Of a DNA stretch of 64,000 bases, positions 44,720 to 54,220 are shown piece after piece. The notes below the pieces were generated by a model. It did no database searches. It was not told the origin of the DNA and worked only from the letters and a program-made list of their open reading frames with translations. Numbering within the stretch: the first letter of the stretch is position 1; each line of letters begins with the position of its first letter. The translations under genes were made by a program, and so were the position numbers. This DNA comes from Saprospiraceae bacterium (GTDB taxonomy: Bacteria > Bacteroidota > Bacteroidia > Chitinophagales > Saprospiraceae): assembly GCA_020629035.1 (NCBI GenBank), contig JAHDEC010000008.1, positions 91,946 through 155,945 on the forward strand, read 5' to 3'.

Positions 44720-46384
44720 ATGAAACTATCTCCTTTCCAGCGTTTCACACGTTTGTTAAGGCTTGAGAAGCAGGATATTTCTCAAGTATATGTGTACGCC
44801 TTTTTTAATGGTTTAGTAAACTTGAGTTTGCCCTTAGGTATTCAAGCCATCGTTAACTTAATACAAGGCGGCGAAATGACTACATCCTGGTATGTCTTAG
44901 TGATGTTAGTTATTGTAGGCATTGCATTGACAGGTATTTTGCAACTTTTGCAATTGCGGATTGTCGAGAATTTAGCGCAGAAAATTTTCAGTAATTCTTC
45001 CTTTGAGTTTGCCTTCCGGATTCCGAGAATAAAATATGAGGCCTTTAGAAATTACTATGGACCTGATTTAGCTAATCGATTTTTCGATACCATGACTATT
45101 CAGAAAGGCTTACCGAAAATACTTATTGACTTTTCGTTAGCCATATTTCAGATTATTGTTGGATTAATCGTGTTAAGTCTGTATCATCCTTTTTTCATTC
45201 TATTTAGTGTTTTACTCTTAATCATCGTTTATTTTATCATTGCTGCTACTGGTCCTAAGGGTCTCCAAACCAGTTTGTCGGAGTCTTCTTTTAAGTACAA
45301 GATAGCTTTTTGGATTGAGGAGATTGCGCGGAATAAATTATCCTTTAAACTGGCTGGCGATAATAAAATTAGCCTTTTAAAGACGGACGAACATGTCGTT
45401 AATTATTTAAAAGCCAGGGAAAAGCACTTTAAGGTTATTATTTCTCAGTCGGTTTATCTGATCATTTTTAAAGTGTTAGTCGCTGCAGGCTTACTAGTTA
45501 CTGGAAGTATTTTAGTTTTTAATGAGCAGATGAATATTGGGCAATTTGTTGCAGCAGAAATTATTATCATTTTAATTATAGCATCAGTTGAGAAGCTAAT
45601 AAAAACCATCGAATCTATTTATGATGTTTTGACTGCTCTCGAAAAAATTGGTTTTGTTTTTGACAAGCCAATGGATCAGCAAGAAGGAGTTTTGCTAAAA
45701 GAATCTGACGATCCATTCAGTATAGAATTAGAAAATGTATCCTATAGATATGAGGATGCTCCTTCTAATAGTATTTCTTCCTTGAACCTAAGTTTATCGG
45801 AGGAAACCTCAAATCTGATTGTCGGTCCACCAAGCTCGGGTAAATCGACCTTGCTAAAATTATTAGCTGGCGTTTTAGAACCTTCTGATGGCTTGATTAA
45901 GTTTAATGGATTTCCCGTCAAATCCCTCGACTTTGAGCATCTAAAAGCGGAAATTGGTTTTTATATAAGTAATGGGGAAATATTTCATGGAACAATATTG
46001 GAAAACATCTCACTCAATAGAGATAAAGCCACACCCCCACAAATTAATGAGGCCATTAGAATTACTGGATTATCTAAGTACTTATCTAAAATGTCTATGG
46101 GCTTGGGTACGATTATAGATCCTGAGGGTAAAAAAATTCCAAGAAACATCCAAAACAGAATACTTCTCGCTAGAGCTATAGCGACTAATCCTAAACTCTT
46201 GATTCTGGAAGATCCTTTGGATCATGTAGGTCAAGCAGAGAAAAGGGAAATAATTAAGGAATTATGTAAAGAAAGTAATAGATGGAAGTTAATTGTTTCT
46301 TCTGTTGATCAGCTTTGGCAAGACTATATTCCAAATATAGTTTTCCTTGAAAATGGCCAATTATTAACCGATCAAACTAACTAG
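44720..46384 (+). CDS. ABC exporter (membrane domain plus divergent nucleotide-binding domain)
   Basis: Type I secretion-like exporter of 554 residues without an N-terminal C39 peptidase. Membrane domain about 15-320 (six hydrophobic segments), NBD about 335-554. Walker A (GPPSSGKST, about 369-377) is normal. The signature motif is degraded (IPRNIQ instead of LSGGQ, near 475-480), Walker B reads LLILEDPLDH (Asp and Glu swapped), and the switch histidine is absent (LIVSSVDQLW). ATP turnover may be weak or need a partner. It is in an operon with an HlyD-type adaptor and a TolC-type channel, overlapping-close to both. Confidence 0.88.
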   Translation: MKLSPFQRFTRLLRLEKQDISQVYVYAFFNGLVNLSLPLGIQAIVNLIQGGEMTTSWYVLVMLVIVGIALTGILQLLQLRIVENLAQKIFSNSSFEFAFRIPRIKYEAFRNYYGPDLANRFFDTMTIQKGLPKILIDFSLAIFQIIVGLIVLSLYHPFFILFSVLLLIIVYFIIAATGPKGLQTSLSESSFKYKIAFWIEEIARNKLSFKLAGDNKISLLKTDEHVVNYLKAREKHFKVIISQSVYLIIFKVLVAAGLLVTGSILVFNEQMNIGQFVAAEIIIILIIASVEKLIKTIESIYDVLTALEKIGFVFDKPMDQQEGVLLKESDDPFSIELENVSYRYEDAPSNSISSLNLSLSEETSNLIVGPPSSGKSTLLKLLAGVLEPSDGLIKFNGFPVKSLDFEHLKAEIGFYISNGEIFHGTILENISLNRDKATPPQINEAIRITGLSKYLSKMSMGLGTIIDPEGKKIPRNIQNRILLARAIATNPKLLILEDPLDHVGQAEKREIIKELCKESNRWKLIVSSVDQLWQDYIPNIVFLENGQLLTDQTN

Positions 46385-46387
46385 CTC

Positions 46388-47758
46388 ATGTTGAATATTA
46401 CCGAAAAATCCATAGTAAAACAGATTGATACTGGGCTCTACAAATCCTATGCTTATTTAGATAAAAAGTCCAGTTCAAGAATGATATTGAAGGTGCTGAC
46501 ACTACTTTCAGTAGTAAGCATACTTTGCCTCCTGTTGCCCTGGACTCAAAATATTCGATCGACAGGTACGGTAACAACCTTGAACCCATTTGATAAACCA
46601 CAAAATATTCAGGCATTCGTAGGAGGACAAATCGATCAATGGTATGTCACAGAGGGAGATGCGGTCCAAATTGGCGATACGATAGTTCGGCTATTGGAGT
46701 CTAAGGAAGATTATCTAGATCCGAACCTGTTAGCTAATACAAAAGAGCAACAAGAAGCTAAACTAAAATCTGCCTCTGCATATGAAAGTAAAGTGGTTTT
46801 ACTCGAGAACCAAATCGAAGCACTCAAGGAAAATCGTATTACCAAACTAAGTCAAATAGAGATCAAACAAAGTCAGATAGATTTGGAAATTACTTCAGTA
46901 AATGCAGATTTGATAGCAGCTAAAACATACGCAGCTAATGCTGAAAAACAGCTCGAGCGGATGGCACAAATGTTTGATAGTGGCGTAAAATCCTTGACGG
47001 ATTTAGAAACTAAACAATTGTCGTTTCAAGAGGCTGAGGCAAAGCAAACTTCGTACGCCAATAAATTAAGCAAGCTAGCAGCAGATAAAGAAAATTTAAG
47101 GCAGCAAGTAGATTTTGTCAATACTGAGTATGATCAAAAACTAGCTAAGCTCTTAAGTGAAATAGAATCTGCTAAGTCTTACAGATTTACCTTACTTGGA
47201 GAATCAAATAAGCTTCAATCAAAGTATAGCCAGATTGAAAAAAGGCAGGAAGCATTTGTTATTACATCTCCCATCAATGGCAGAATTATGAAGGTGCTAA
47301 AAAATGGAATAGGCGAGTACGTTAAAACGGGTGAGAATCTATTAAGTGTAGTGCCTAGTGATTACCAAAAGGCTGTGGAATTATTCATTAAGCCTAATGA
47401 CATGCCTCTAATCCGTGAAGGGAAAAAAGTACGACTCCAATTTGATGGGTGGCCTGCTGTAGTATTTAGTGGATGGCCTAATAATTCCTTTGGGACTTTC
47501 GGAGGTAGAGTGTATGCAATTGATAATGATATAAGCGAAAATGGTAAATATCGAATTTTAGTAATTGAAGATAGTAAGGACAAACCATGGCCAGATTTAA
47601 TTAGAATAGGATCTGGTGCCAAGGGATTATTGCTTTTAAATGATGTAAAAATTTATTATGAATTATGGAGGCAGCTTAACGGTTTTCCACCTGATTTTTA
47701 TGAGGGAGGAAGCAAGTCTAATGTAAAAAGTAAAGCACCCATTAAAAAAATAAAATAA
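46388..47758 (+). CDS. HlyD-type membrane fusion (periplasmic adaptor) protein
   Basis: Protein of 456 residues with one N-terminal membrane segment (about 33-51). A lipoyl-like half motif (GGQIDQWYVTEGDAVQIGDTIV) precedes long coiled-coil hairpins (about 115-280, with KQLERMAQMFDSGVKSLTDLE), then the second lipoyl half (ITSPINGRIMKVLKNGIGEYVKTGENLL) and a beta-barrel domain. It joins the inner-membrane exporter to the outer-membrane channel. Its start is three bases after the ABC stop and its stop overlaps the thioesterase start. Confidence 0.9.
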   Translation: MLNITEKSIVKQIDTGLYKSYAYLDKKSSSRMILKVLTLLSVVSILCLLLPWTQNIRSTGTVTTLNPFDKPQNIQAFVGGQIDQWYVTEGDAVQIGDTIVRLLESKEDYLDPNLLANTKEQQEAKLKSASAYESKVVLLENQIEALKENRITKLSQIEIKQSQIDLEITSVNADLIAAKTYAANAEKQLERMAQMFDSGVKSLTDLETKQLSFQEAEAKQTSYANKLSKLAADKENLRQQVDFVNTEYDQKLAKLLSEIESAKSYRFTLLGESNKLQSKYSQIEKRQEAFVITSPINGRIMKVLKNGIGEYVKTGENLLSVVPSDYQKAVELFIKPNDMPLIREGKKVRLQFDGWPAVVFSGWPNNSFGTFGGRVYAIDNDISENGKYRILVIEDSKDKPWPDLIRIGSGAKGLLLLNDVKIYYELWRQLNGFPPDFYEGGSKSNVKSKAPIKKIK

Positions 47759-48150
47759 TGAAATTTCATACTAGAAAGTTAATTAAACCAGGAGACCTTA
47801 ATGCTAATAACTCTTTATTCGGAGGGACCCTTTTAAAGTGGATCGACGAAGAAGCAGGTATTTATGCTATGACGAAATTGGGAAGCAAAAAGGTGGTAAC
47901 CAAGTTTATTTCAGAAATTGATTTTGTTGATTCTGCAAAGCAAGGAGATGTCATCGAGATCGGTCTATCGTTTACCTCTATTGGACGGACGAGCATTACC
48001 TTCTCGTGTGTAGTCAGAAATATGTTTTCGAAAAAAGCAATCATTGAGATAGAAAAAATAGTGTTTGTAAATGTGGATGATAATGAAAGACCTTCACCTC
48101 ATGGAAAGACACTATCTAGTATTGCATTAAATAAAGCCACTAATTACTAG
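47758..48150 (+). CDS. Hotdog-fold acyl-CoA thioesterase (YciA/BACH-like)
   Basis: Protein of 130 residues. The motif DLNANNSLFGGTLLKWIDEEAGIYA (residues about 12-36) is the hallmark of acyl-CoA hydrolases of the YciA/BACH type, followed by the strand SEIDFVDSAKQGDVIEIGLSF. Acts on acyl-CoA in the cytoplasm. It starts one base into the HlyD stop and ends two bases before the TolC start, so it is locked into the secretion operon. It may serve an acylated cargo or may be unrelated. Confidence 0.9.
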   Translation: MKFHTRKLIKPGDLNANNSLFGGTLLKWIDEEAGIYAMTKLGSKKVVTKFISEIDFVDSAKQGDVIEIGLSFTSIGRTSITFSCVVRNMFSKKAIIEIEKIVFVNVDDNERPSPHGKTLSSIALNKATNY

Positions 48151-48152
48151 CT

Positions 48153-49547
48153 ATGAAAATATTTGGATATCTGTTTGTCTATTTAATCATTATGGTTCAA
48201 TGTCAGCGCATCTATGGACAAGATACGCTTAGGCTAGATGATTACTTATTTACTATAAGCCAACATTATCCACTCATTAAAAAAGCGAACATCTATGATG
48301 AATTTGTCGAAAGCTATAAATTACAAGCTAAAGGGGTTTTAGATCCAGCTTTGAATTCAAATTTGCAGCAAAAGAGATTTAGTGGAACAGACTATTTTAC
48401 TGTCTGGGAATCAGCCATAAAAATACCTACTCGTTTACCGGTGGATTTTTCATTAGGTCATGAGCAAAATCAAGGCTTGTTTTTGAATCCTGAAAGAAAT
48501 GTGCCCAATCAAGGTCTCTTATATGGAACCCTAAATGTTAGTTTACTCAGAGGATTGATGTTTGATGAACAACGATATCAAATCCGATTAGCTGATCTAA
48601 AAGGGATCAAATCCCAAATTGATAAAGATTTACTAATTAGAGAAATATTAATCCAAGCGATTAATGCTTATATCGATTGGGCAGCCAGTTTTTATAAGAA
48701 GAATGTCTATGAAGACAATTTAGCCATGATAGAAGATAGACATCGCTTCATTGTCCAATTAGTTGAGAATGGTGATAAAGCTCCAATTGATACTATAGAG
48801 TCTACATTAAACATAAACACAGCGTCTAAAGCATTTATGGAATCAAGGAATGAATTAATGACGAAAAGGCAAAAATTAGATGTCTTTTTATGGGATGATC
48901 AGTCTAGACCGCTAAGTTTAAATTCCAATGTAGTTCCAAGTAGTTTACAAGATTTAGTTATAGAACTAAATGGCTTGTTTCCTGTAATGCAGCCAGATTT
49001 TATGCGTGATCCGCTGGTACAAAAAATCCAAAATGAGATTGATCAATTAGCACTAAAAAACACATTGGAAAAGGAAAATTTAAAGCCTCAATTAGATGTC
49101 AAATATAATACGATCGTCAATCTAGGTAAAGAGGATTTTGACCCTGCATTCAGTTTTAATGATTACAAGTATGGAATCCAACTAGGTGTACCTATCAGAA
49201 ATAGAAAAACTAAATCCAAAATACAGCTTAATGATTGGATGATCGAACAATCAAAACTAGACCAACAGCAATACGAGCAGGCCTTGTTAAATAAATATGA
49301 AGCACTAAGCTTTAATAGAGCTCTCCAAGAAGAAATCAACTTAGTGATTCAAGAAAAGATTGACAATAGTCAGCTAATACTTGAAGCAGAACTTATGAAA
49401 TTTAACTTGGGAGAGTCCTCTGTTTTTCTTCTAAATAAACGACAAGAAAAACTGCTAGAAGCACAAATGGATTTAATTAAATCTAGAAGCCAGTTGAGTA
49501 AATATTTAAGCGAATTATACTTTCTTTGGCTAGGTCAGTCTTCATAA
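48153..49547 (+). CDS. TolC-family outer-membrane channel
   Basis: Protein of 464 residues with a signal peptide (cleavage near IYGQ, residue 23). Two copies of long amphipathic helices with TolC-like spacing (residues about 150-240 and 360-460) and barrel strands (YGTLNVSLLRGLM, YGIQLGVPIRNRK) are visible. It completes the tripartite exporter with the ABC and HlyD proteins. Its stop overlaps the A-tract of the duplicated palindromic terminator. Confidence 0.88.
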   Translation: MKIFGYLFVYLIIMVQCQRIYGQDTLRLDDYLFTISQHYPLIKKANIYDEFVESYKLQAKGVLDPALNSNLQQKRFSGTDYFTVWESAIKIPTRLPVDFSLGHEQNQGLFLNPERNVPNQGLLYGTLNVSLLRGLMFDEQRYQIRLADLKGIKSQIDKDLLIREILIQAINAYIDWAASFYKKNVYEDNLAMIEDRHRFIVQLVENGDKAPIDTIESTLNINTASKAFMESRNELMTKRQKLDVFLWDDQSRPLSLNSNVVPSSLQDLVIELNGLFPVMQPDFMRDPLVQKIQNEIDQLALKNTLEKENLKPQLDVKYNTIVNLGKEDFDPAFSFNDYKYGIQLGVPIRNRKTKSKIQLNDWMIEQSKLDQQQYEQALLNKYEALSFNRALQEEINLVIQEKIDNSQLILEAELMKFNLGESSVFLLNKRQEKLLEAQMDLIKSRSQLSKYLSELYFLWLGQSS

Positions 49548-49592
49548 AAAAAAGATGAATTCAAACCTTTGAATTCATCTTTTCTTAGTGAG
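49546..49592. terminator. Palindromic terminator-like element, copy 1
   Basis: A perfect 16-bp inverted repeat (49550-49565 with 49568-49583, two-base CC centre) flanked by an A-run and short T-run, placed between convergent genes. The 47-bp unit equals 54156-54202 at 46 positions. Confidence 0.75.
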
Positions 49593-49673
49593 CGTTTTGG
49601 CCCTGAATCATTTGATGATAGTTTAGCTGTTATGCAGTACACATTGCCGATCTGCAAAGCAAAAATGTACTGA
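49590..49673 (+). pseudogene. Possible SBBP-repeat remnant
   Basis: A 27-codon frame, ending in TGA, reads FGPESFDDSLAV near its start, like the FGSESFDDGLGIV segment of the SBBP protein at 41443-43098 (DNA at about 42665-42700). Sixteen bases (TGAATCATTTGATGAT) are identical. It could be a fragment of a related gene or chance. Confidence 0.3.
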
Positions 49674-49698
49674 ATCAAAAGCTCATAAAAATTTGAAT

Positions 49699-52600
49699 TT
49701 ATCTTATTAGCTGAATATCTCCAACAAAAGTTTCCATAGTTCCATTGTTGTATTCAATGACAACATGATAAACATACACACCGGTTAAAGCCATCTGATT
49801 GTTCACTTGACCATTCCACCCTATGTCTTGAAAATTATCACTATTACTCGCCTCATACATCTGGTTTCCCCAGCGATCATAGATTGAAAATGTGTGGACG
49901 GTTTTTAGGTGGTCAAAATTTCCAAAGAAGGTAAAGACTTGATTACTTGTAATCCCACTTGTAGGAGAAAAAACATTCGGAATATAAATGTTATCAGAAG
50001 AATGGTCAATACTAATAGTTATTCCAGTTAAGGCTTGACAACCATTTTCGTCAGTTAATTCTATGACATAGTTTGTGGTGCTTTCTGGTGTCAGTTGAAA
50101 GAAGCCATTATTTAAAAGTTCTACATTATCAGAAGGTGTCCAAATTATAGTGGGGTTTGCAAGATTTGTAATTAATTCTACTATGACATTGGATCCTGCT
50201 GTTATGCTTATATCATCTCCGGCTTGCGCAAAAGGTTCGAAACCTTCTGGGATATTGATTATCTCTTGCCAAGTGCATCCTCCTGAATCAATGATGGTTA
50301 GTGAATATTCTCCACTATCCAAGGATTGAATGAGGTAAGGGAAACTAAGCAGCTCCATACTGGTGGTATTGTCGACTTGAGCAAAGTAGGGTGGAGTACC
50401 ACCGTTGATCGTCTGGACATTGATGATTCCATCCATCATAGCATAACAACTTGGTGCTGTAACTTCATAACTGATAACTAACTCATCGACACTAAAAATC
50501 TCAACTGATGCGATATCTTTGCAGCCATTGATGTCAGTAATGGTTAGTGCATAATTTGCAGGAGTACCAATGCTTATATTTTCAGTTTCTTGATTTGTAC
50601 TCCAGTTGTAAGTTAATATCCCTTGGCTCATGGAAGGTGAAGCATCTAAGATAATTGAGTCTAGTTCACATCCCAGCGTTTCTCCTAATGGTAAACCAAT
50701 AATTGCTACAGGTTCTACCAAATCTTCAGTGATTTGAAAGGCGGATGAAGAACTGCAGCCGTTTTGGTCACTCACTGTAAGTGTGTAGTCTCCAATATTA
50801 TTTACATTGATTATTTCAGTATTTTCATTAGTGCTCCAGTTGTAGTTTAGTAAGCCCACACCTTCACTCTGACTGGCATCAATGATGATATTTGAATGTA
50901 AACAGTTGATTGTTTGACCCAAGGGAAAATCTAGGTTAATGGTAGGTAGTATTGCGCTTGCAAAAACTTCGAATGAATCAATATCGCTGCATCCGTTAGC
51001 TTGAGTTATTGTTAGATAATATATTCCTGCGCTTGTTATATCTATACTACTCTGACTTTCTCCCGTACTCCATTCATAACTAAGTATTGTTTCACTAGTT
51101 GATCCACTTGCATCTAAATTTATTAGCTCAACAGTACAATCTAAGGTATCTCCTAAAGGAGAGTAGAATAGTATATCAGGCATTGAAAAATCATCCATTA
51201 TTTGAATAGAGTCTGTTGTGATACATCCTGCTTGATCAATAATTGTCAAAGCATAAATTCCAGTTTCCGAAACCGTTATTTGTTCACCTTCCATTCCATT
51301 ATTCCAGCTAAACATTAAACTGCCTTCACCAGACGATGAACTTGCATCAATGCTTAAGGTGGGATTATTGCAATTAAGAATGGCTCCTCCAGGTAAATCA
51401 AAGAATATTTCTACTACATTGTTGTCAATAGATATTTCGATTTCAGCCGATTCGGTACATCCATTTTCAGCAGTAATGGTTAGCTGGTATAATCCAGGCG
51501 AGCCAATGTTAATGGTTTGGCTGATTTCACCAGTATTCCATTCGTAGCTAATATTCTCAGTGTTAGAATTAGCTACAATGGATAAGTCTGATTGGTTACA
51601 TTGTAAAACATCTCCTGCTGGAAGAGCGAGTGTGAGATCGGGATTCTGAGTATTTTCTTCTATTAGAAAAGTTTCAGAATGTGTGCAGCCATTTCCTAAA
51701 TCCGTTACGGTAAGGCTGTATTCTCCGGCGTTGCTTATTGTATTTGTCGGTTGCTGACTTCCATCGTACCACAAGTAGTTTAGTTCATTGTTTGGAAGAG
51801 ATGAAGATGCATCAATTAGCAGTTCATTCATAGCGCAAGAAATGGTGTCACCATTGGGAAATTCAAGGTTGATTTCTGGTTGATCGATATTTTGTGAAAT
51901 GCTTATTTCAGCTGTACTTGTACAAGCATTTTGTATATCTGTTATGGTGAGTACATAGGTGCCTATTTCACTGACGCTGATCATTTGAGTGGACTCATCG
52001 GTACTCCAAAGGAATTCTAATGCTCCGCCTCCAGTAGAAGCAGTCCCATCAAGAATGATTTGATCAAAGTAACAATTAAGGGTATCACCATTGGGTGAGT
52101 TTATGATTATTTCTGGCGGATTGAGACTTTTAGTTATACTTACTTGAGCAATATTAGTGCATTCATTTGCATTATCAGTAACAGTTACAAAGTAAGTACC
52201 CATTTCGTCTATGGTAATCAGTTCTTGGGTTTCTCCAGTGCTCCATTCGTAGGATAAGTCAGCGTTTTCCGAAGAGTTTGTTACATCAAGTTGGATTTGA
52301 CTTAGTTCACAATTAAGTGTATCTCCATTTGGAAGGTTAATATTTATGTTTGGTGCTGCTATATCTTCCCAAATATCAATGGCTGTTTCTGATGTGCATC
52401 CATTACTATTATCTGTGATGGTAAGCGTATAAGGTCCAATGTCGCTAACAGTTATAATTTCACCAGCCTCCCCAGTGTTCCAGATGTAAGATAGATCCCC
52501 ATTACCAAAAGAGCTGGAAGCATCTATTACTATTTGACTAAGGACACAATTTAATGTATCTCCTTCAGGTAGGTCAATGTTAATTTGCGGTTCCTGGACA

Positions 52601-54117
52601 TCTTCCCAAATATTTATTGCTAAGCTAGTTGAGCATCCGTTATTACTATCAATCACGGTCAAAGTATACAAGCCTTCCTCACTTATAATGGTTGACGAAC
52701 TTGTCTCTCCATTGCTCCAATCATAGATTAAGACCTCTTCCAAATTGTTTGATAATGCATTTATTACTAATTGATCTAAGGAACAATTTAGTGTATCTCC
52801 GTCAGGAATATCGATTACAATTTGAGGCAGCTCGACATCTTCCCAAACCATATAGTCAATCGACTGAGTACAACCATTATTTGTGTCTGTGATTGTTAGC
52901 TGATAAAGCCCAGCATTATCAATTGAGATACTTGAGGAAGATTCTCCGGTATTCCATTCATACAACAATTCACCAGTCCCAAATGAAGCGGATGCATCGA
53001 GTAAAATTTCCTCAATAAGACAAGTGAGGGTATCTTCTGTGGAGACAATATTTGCTTCAGGGTCCATAAGATTCCAGGAGACATCCACAGCAGTTGTCGA
53101 AGTGCATCCGTATTGGCTAGTAACAGTGAGTTGATAACTATCACCCATGGCCACATCTATACTTTCTTTGTTCTCACCGGTATTCCATAGATACTCAAGG
53201 GGTAAATCTCCACTAGAACTTGAGGCATCTAAATTCAACGGAAAATGGTTACAATCGATTACGAATCCGTCGGGTGCCTCAATCATAGCTTCCGGGATTG
53301 ATGGAGCTGAAAATGCATTCACATACGTTTGTTCACATCCATTATCACTCAATGAAACGTTAATATCCACTTCATTACCATTAGCTGGTAAATCAACCAA
53401 AGTGATAATTTGTGGGCTGCCAGTCATCACAAATGAATGACCATTTACTATTAGGTCTGGAGAACTATTGGGGAATAAGTCGCAGAAATTTTCAAACTGA
53501 TAAGTTAGCTCAATATCTATTGAATAAGTATTGTTGGATTGGCATAGAGGCGTACCGACCGTGATGCCTTCTATGACTGTATTCAGTTCTTCCAGAAAGT
53601 AAGTGTACATTATGCCGTTATTACCATTAATCGCTAATTGTCCTACACCTGGATTTAGCGAGAGTGTGCCAACCCCGGTATTTATACAATCATCTGTAGG
53701 GTCTGCATGATCAGAGCAATCATTATCATCACTCTCAAAAAGTTCTAGATATAAATCGATACTAGTGTCTCCTTCTGGAATGGGCCCAAAAATGAATTCG
53801 TTATTGTCTGCACAAAAATTCCAATTTAACGCTGGGAGAGGGTAGCTCCCTGTAGTTGGAATATCTATTTCCCACTCACTTGAGTAATGTAATGTGCTTT
53901 GGTCTAAGCAATATATGTTGATGGTTGGATCCTCAAGTCCTGGTCCATCTGCCACTACAAAACATGCACTGTTTATTTCTACTTCAGTTAGCGTGATTTT
54001 ATAGTATTTACATTCCCCCTTAATTAAATGTAAAGGCGCAAAACTTAAGAATAGGAACAATAATGTGAGACGCAGCATCAGAAGCAAAATAGTGAATATT
54101 GGTAAAATATGAAACAT
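49699..54117 (-). CDS. Large T9SS type B (CHU_C) protein with 12 immunoglobulin-like repeats
   Basis: Secreted protein of 1,472 residues. An N-terminal hydrophobic signal (the ATG at 54078, starting MLRLTLLFLFLSF, is an alternative start) precedes a unique region to about 275. Then follow 12 tandem units of about 78 residues. Each has a GDTLNC-type start, a DASSS strand, Y-x-W-S/N-T-G-E, an Y-x-L-T-I-T-D strand, and NGC. The C-terminal 100 residues form the gliding-motility-associated CHU_C sorting domain (NVFSPTSG, FSIYDRWGNQMY, WNGQVNN, GVYVYHVVI). It is a cell-surface or extracellular adhesin-like protein; the conserved Cys pairs suggest disulphide-linked Ig-like folds. Confidence 0.92.
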   Translation of the reverse strand: MFHILPIFTILLLMLRLTLLFLFLSFAPLHLIKGECKYYKITLTEVEINSACFVVADGPGLEDPTINIYCLDQSTLHYSSEWEIDIPTTGSYPLPALNWNFCADNNEFIFGPIPEGDTSIDLYLELFESDDNDCSDHADPTDDCINTGVGTLSLNPGVGQLAINGNNGIMYTYFLEELNTVIEGITVGTPLCQSNNTYSIDIELTYQFENFCDLFPNSSPDLIVNGHSFVMTGSPQIITLVDLPANGNEVDINVSLSDNGCEQTYVNAFSAPSIPEAMIEAPDGFVIDCNHFPLNLDASSSSGDLPLEYLWNTGENKESIDVAMGDSYQLTVTSQYGCTSTTAVDVSWNLMDPEANIVSTEDTLTCLIEEILLDASASFGTGELLYEWNTGESSSSISIDNAGLYQLTITDTNNGCTQSIDYMVWEDVELPQIVIDIPDGDTLNCSLDQLVINALSNNLEEVLIYDWSNGETSSSTIISEEGLYTLTVIDSNNGCSTSLAINIWEDVQEPQINIDLPEGDTLNCVLSQIVIDASSSFGNGDLSYIWNTGEAGEIITVSDIGPYTLTITDNSNGCTSETAIDIWEDIAAPNININLPNGDTLNCELSQIQLDVTNSSENADLSYEWSTGETQELITIDEMGTYFVTVTDNANECTNIAQVSITKSLNPPEIIINSPNGDTLNCYFDQIILDGTASTGGGALEFLWSTDESTQMISVSEIGTYVLTITDIQNACTSTAEISISQNIDQPEINLEFPNGDTISCAMNELLIDASSSLPNNELNYLWYDGSQQPTNTISNAGEYSLTVTDLGNGCTHSETFLIEENTQNPDLTLALPAGDVLQCNQSDLSIVANSNTENISYEWNTGEISQTINIGSPGLYQLTITAENGCTESAEIEISIDNNVVEIFFDLPGGAILNCNNPTLSIDASSSSGEGSLMFSWNNGMEGEQITVSETGIYALTIIDQAGCITTDSIQIMDDFSMPDILFYSPLGDTLDCTVELINLDASGSTSETILSYEWSTGESQSSIDITSAGIYYLTITQANGCSDIDSFEVFASAILPTINLDFPLGQTINCLHSNIIIDASQSEGVGLLNYNWSTNENTEIINVNNIGDYTLTVSDQNGCSSSSAFQITEDLVEPVAIIGLPLGETLGCELDSIILDASPSMSQGILTYNWSTNQETENISIGTPANYALTITDINGCKDIASVEIFSVDELVISYEVTAPSCYAMMDGIINVQTINGGTPPYFAQVDNTTSMELLSFPYLIQSLDSGEYSLTIIDSGGCTWQEIINIPEGFEPFAQAGDDISITAGSNVIVELITNLANPTIIWTPSDNVELLNNGFFQLTPESTTNYVIELTDENGCQALTGITISIDHSSDNIYIPNVFSPTSGITSNQVFTFFGNFDHLKTVHTFSIYDRWGNQMYEASNSDNFQDIGWNGQVNNQMALTGVYVYHVVIEYNNGTMETFVGDIQLIR

Positions 54118-54155
54118 CTAAGATTGATACCTTCATTTTTAGATTTCCATTGGAC

Positions 54156-54202
54156 AAAAAAAAGATGAATTCAAACCTTTGAATTCATCTTTTCTAAGTG
54201 AG
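54156..54202. terminator. Palindromic terminator-like element, copy 2
   Basis: Perfect 16-bp inverted repeat (54160-54175 with 54178-54193, CC centre) in the 103-base gap after the CotH gene stop. It equals the unit at 49546-49592 in 46 of 47 bases (T/A difference near the right end). Confidence 0.75.
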
Positions 54203-54220
54203 TTTATTTATCATTTGTCA

